Assembly (NCBI RefSeq): GCF_024713945.1
Contig: NC_134677.1
Location: forward strand, 5,707,001 to 5,771,000
Source of the DNA: Dermatophagoides farinae
Lineage: Eukaryota > Arthropoda > Arachnida > Sarcoptiformes > Pyroglyphidae
Direction of reading: 5' to 3'
DNA length: 64,000 nt
Positions 61,230 to 64,000 of the stretch are shown piece by piece. The translations under genes and the position numbers were made by a program. The notes below the pieces were generated by a model. It worked only from the letters and a program-made list of their open reading frames with translations. It was not told the DNA's origin and did not search any database. Every line of letters begins with the position of its first letter. Positions within the stretch are counted from its first letter, which is position 1.

Positions 61230-64000
61230 TATGATTGTAAAAATTTGTAGATCATTGGAATTTTATTTAGTCGTTATATTCTTCAATCTTAAAATCCATT
61301 TGTTGTATTTTTTACAACATAAATGTGCAGATATGAATTCGAAAGTAAGCCGGAAAACGGTGGCGATGATAATAATAGTGGTGTTGATGTCCCCAAGGAA
61401 AAAATATTTAAAAACAAGAGAGGAGTTAATATGTTTTTCATTTTATCCATTATTATAAACAAAAAGAGAGTGAAAGAAGAACTGAATAAAATTAACTATT
61501 CAACTATGTGTGCATGAATGCATTTGAATTGAAAAACAAAAAATGAAAATTATGAAAATATTCTGAAAATGACTTTATCGTTTTAAATTTTCACATTGCC
61601 ATGCACACAGACACATATGTTGTGTTTGAATTTATTTTTTTATTATAAAGCATCAAATAACAGTTGTTGTTGCAACATAAATAATGAAAATTTTTCAAAA
61701 AAAAAAAAAAAAAAATTTCACAATAATCTAAAATCGAGTCAAGAGGAAAAATCATTCGAATTACTGAGCCGTACCTATCCATATGTATGGCGATATATTT
61801 ATCGTTTATATATTGAAAAAAATTGAAATTCAACAATAATAATAACTACAATAAAAATGGAAAATCTGGTGGCCAAAAAAAAAATAAAATTCCGGAAAAA
61901 ATTTACAAAGCGAACTTAAAACCAATAGATGTCTATCAATGTTATGATAATGGTGATGATGATGAATAAGAGAAAAAATTTGTTAGATAACATCCATTGA
62001 TGAAACTGACACTGTTTCGTCGATGATCGTTATTAAATGTTATTTGTTAGTACTTTTGTATTTCACATACACAAATGTATAGATAAACACAATATGATAT
62101 CAACGGAAGATAGCGAAGCAAAAATTTGAGTTTATATTCGCAAAAAAAATTCTTGGATAAAAATTCACTTACATTCTATTTCTTTACAGGATCTGGGCTC
62201 AATGAATCTAAAATTCTATATTCATGTTTTCATACATCAACTGGATCAACTGGATCATACATAAACATAACATTCAAGGAATCTAGATTCCAAAGTTTTT
62301 TTTTGGTTCGTTCACATCATTTATTATTAATAAATAATTTTTTTTTCAAGTTAGATAGAACGAGAAAAATTTACACCCACTAAATTCTACAGTTATCTTT
62401 ATTTATTGATTGTATATATTTTATCCAATTAACTATTGCTGTAAAAAAAACGGCATCAACCAAAATTTATGCCATTGGGCCGATAAATGGAGACGAAGGA
62501 AAAGTAGAAAAAAAATCGGTCCATTTAATCAGATAAGCAATGTATCGATATATAGTATATAAAAATGGAGGCAAAAATGAAATTTAAGATTCATGTGTTT
62601 TACAAAAAAAAAGAAAAAAAAACAGCAAAGCTGAAAAAAAACTTATCCCGCAATAATGATACGATGATTTTATGGAAAAAAAACGAACAAATTTTAAATT
62701 TTTTTTTCTTTTCAACTTTTTTTCTGGCCGATTACTTTGTGCGAAATTTTTTTTTTGCCTGCTGCTTTTTTAAATGATGATAAATTATATGAAGATATAA
62801 TAATAATAATAATAATAAGTTACCATGCAGAGACATAGTTAAAGAAAAAAAAACTGTTATATTTCATACATACCTCGTAAAATCAAAATTTCAACACCCA
62901 AACTAACAAACAAACACACACACACACACATTAAATATAACCACAGATGTTACTAACACAAACACACACACACAAAAAATCGTTTATATCTTATCGTTTG
63001 AAGAAGAGAGAGAAAAAAAATTAAAACAAATCATCAACGGAACAAAATTCTTGTCAGATAAACCTGGTTGTATTTCAAATATAAAACAACGACCACGATA
63101 ACGATTATGATAATGATTCGGTAATTCATCCAAAATGTATGAACCAGTTATATTATATTATCACATTGATAGTAAGAATAAATTAATTAAGAACAAAGAA
63201 ATAAAAATACGTTTTAGAATTTAAAATGATTCAATAGAATTTAGATGAAAATGCTATGATCAACTGACGACGATAACAACAACATCAACTATATATTTTT
63301 GAATTGATTATGAAGATAAAAAATTCTATAAACCAGAAATGGTCCACCCACACATCACATCTTTTAAATCATTTATAAATATTTACACACACACACACAC
63401 ACACATTTATAGAATGACAATGAACAATATTTTATTTCCCGGACAAATTTATTTGATTCAAATTAAACTTCATTGCAATGAAGATATACGTAGTTTTATT
63501 ATCATTACATGTGATACGATATGATGTCAATGATATCTTATTATATAATTGTATACTCTAATCATAAATATATGGACTTTAAAAAATAAATATATCATTG
63601 CTGATGATGGTGATGTTTGAAAAGGTTCAATCACATCATCATCAGTCAGTGATATTTCAAATGATAAAATGATTTATTAATTATTATTGATGATAACAGG
63701 TCATTGAATTTTTCAAATTTTAAAAGTTTCCGAATAACGTTACTTTGTAACGTTACGTTTTTGTTATTCTGTATTCTATTCCAGAAGAACAAAAAAAGAT
63801 GAAACTTTTGATCAAAAGTAAAAAAAATCCAATTGATCACATGTCCAAATAATAAGTGTAATTTTTAATTTAAAACTCACAAAATAAATACAAACTAAAA
63901 TATACAGACAAAGCAGAAATGAAGAGAAAAACAATGTTACGAAACTGTATTGATAGAAATCAAATGTAACAACAAAATAAAGCCAAAAGAAACGGAAAGA
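61230..64000. other. upstream region of the UBE2Q-type gene, no supported gene
   Basis: 2.8 kb with an A run at 61697-61715, CA repeats (62912-62930, 63386-63405), an ATA/ATAA-type repeat near 62800 and an 8-bp inverted repeat at 63736-63754. It presumably includes the UBE2Q-type promoter. No RNA gene or protein recognised. Confidence 0.35.

Noticed and set aside
63736-63754. 8-bp inverted repeat AACGTTAC / GTAACGTT
   Set aside because: Short, and inverted repeats of this size are expected in 64 kb of AT-rich DNA; no flanking duplication or element.
8857-64000. Prokaryotic-type features (operons, CRISPR arrays, insertion sequences)
   Set aside because: The sequence is clearly eukaryotic with spliced genes; the tandem repeats are microsatellites, not CRISPR.

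Overview
This is a nuclear, AT-rich arthropod-type sequence. The conserved genes are animal genes. Most introns are very short (about 48 to 150 bases, GT-AG), and conserved protein cores carry Gln, His, Asn or Ser runs. One protein looks like a mite group-7 allergen (TULIP fold), and there is a small TTAGG array, the arthropod telomere unit. The best inference is a mite (Acari), probably astigmatid, but no rRNA or mitochondrial marker is present to prove it.

Layout. Bases 1-29,750 are gene-dense. In order: the 3' end of an ALKBH8-like tRNA methyltransferase gene (+); an unrecognised acidic/basic protein with a PP1-docking-like motif (-); lipoyltransferase LIPT1 (+); poly(A) polymerase (-); a FASTK-family RAP-domain protein (-); MCFD2 (+); an intronless pseudokinase (+); retromer VPS35 (-); gamma-secretase subunit PEN-2 (-); a divergent intronless SKP1-like gene (+); a Ly6/uPAR GPI-anchored protein (+); cytochrome b5 reductase with a decayed duplicate of its last exon downstream (-); ribosomal protein S10 (+); mitochondrial inner membrane peptidase IMMP1L (-); aspartylglucosaminidase (+); and IBA57 (-). 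Many neighbours are convergent or divergent with little space between them; the AGA and IBA57 stop codons are 2 bases apart.

Bases 29,750-44,270 are gene-poor, AT-rich and rich in simple repeats. They hold a 1,269-bp foldback transposable element (36,597-37,865) with near-identical 130-bp terminal inverted repeats, a 9-bp target-site duplication, GTCGAA motifs spaced about every 15 bp, an internal TTAGG array and a perfect 14-bp hairpin. I rate this the most notable object in the window. A single pogo-like terminus and a few candidate orphan exons also lie here.

Bases 44,270-50,580 hold the group-7-allergen-like gene (+) and a divergent pair, a MICOS CHCHD3/6-like gene (-) and CLPTM1L (+). 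Bases 50,580-57,520 show no gene I can support. A five-exon UBE2Q/UBE2QL1-type ubiquitin-conjugating enzyme gene (-) covers 57,524-61,229, followed by 2.8 kb with no recognised gene.

Several genes serve mitochondria (LIPT1, FASTK-type, IMMP1L, IBA57, CHCHD3) or the secretory and endosomal system (MCFD2, VPS35, PEN-2, AGA, Ly6, CLPTM1L). They are housekeeping neighbours rather than an operon-like system. All exon boundaries were derived by hand from splice consensus, reading-frame continuity and remembered family sequence.
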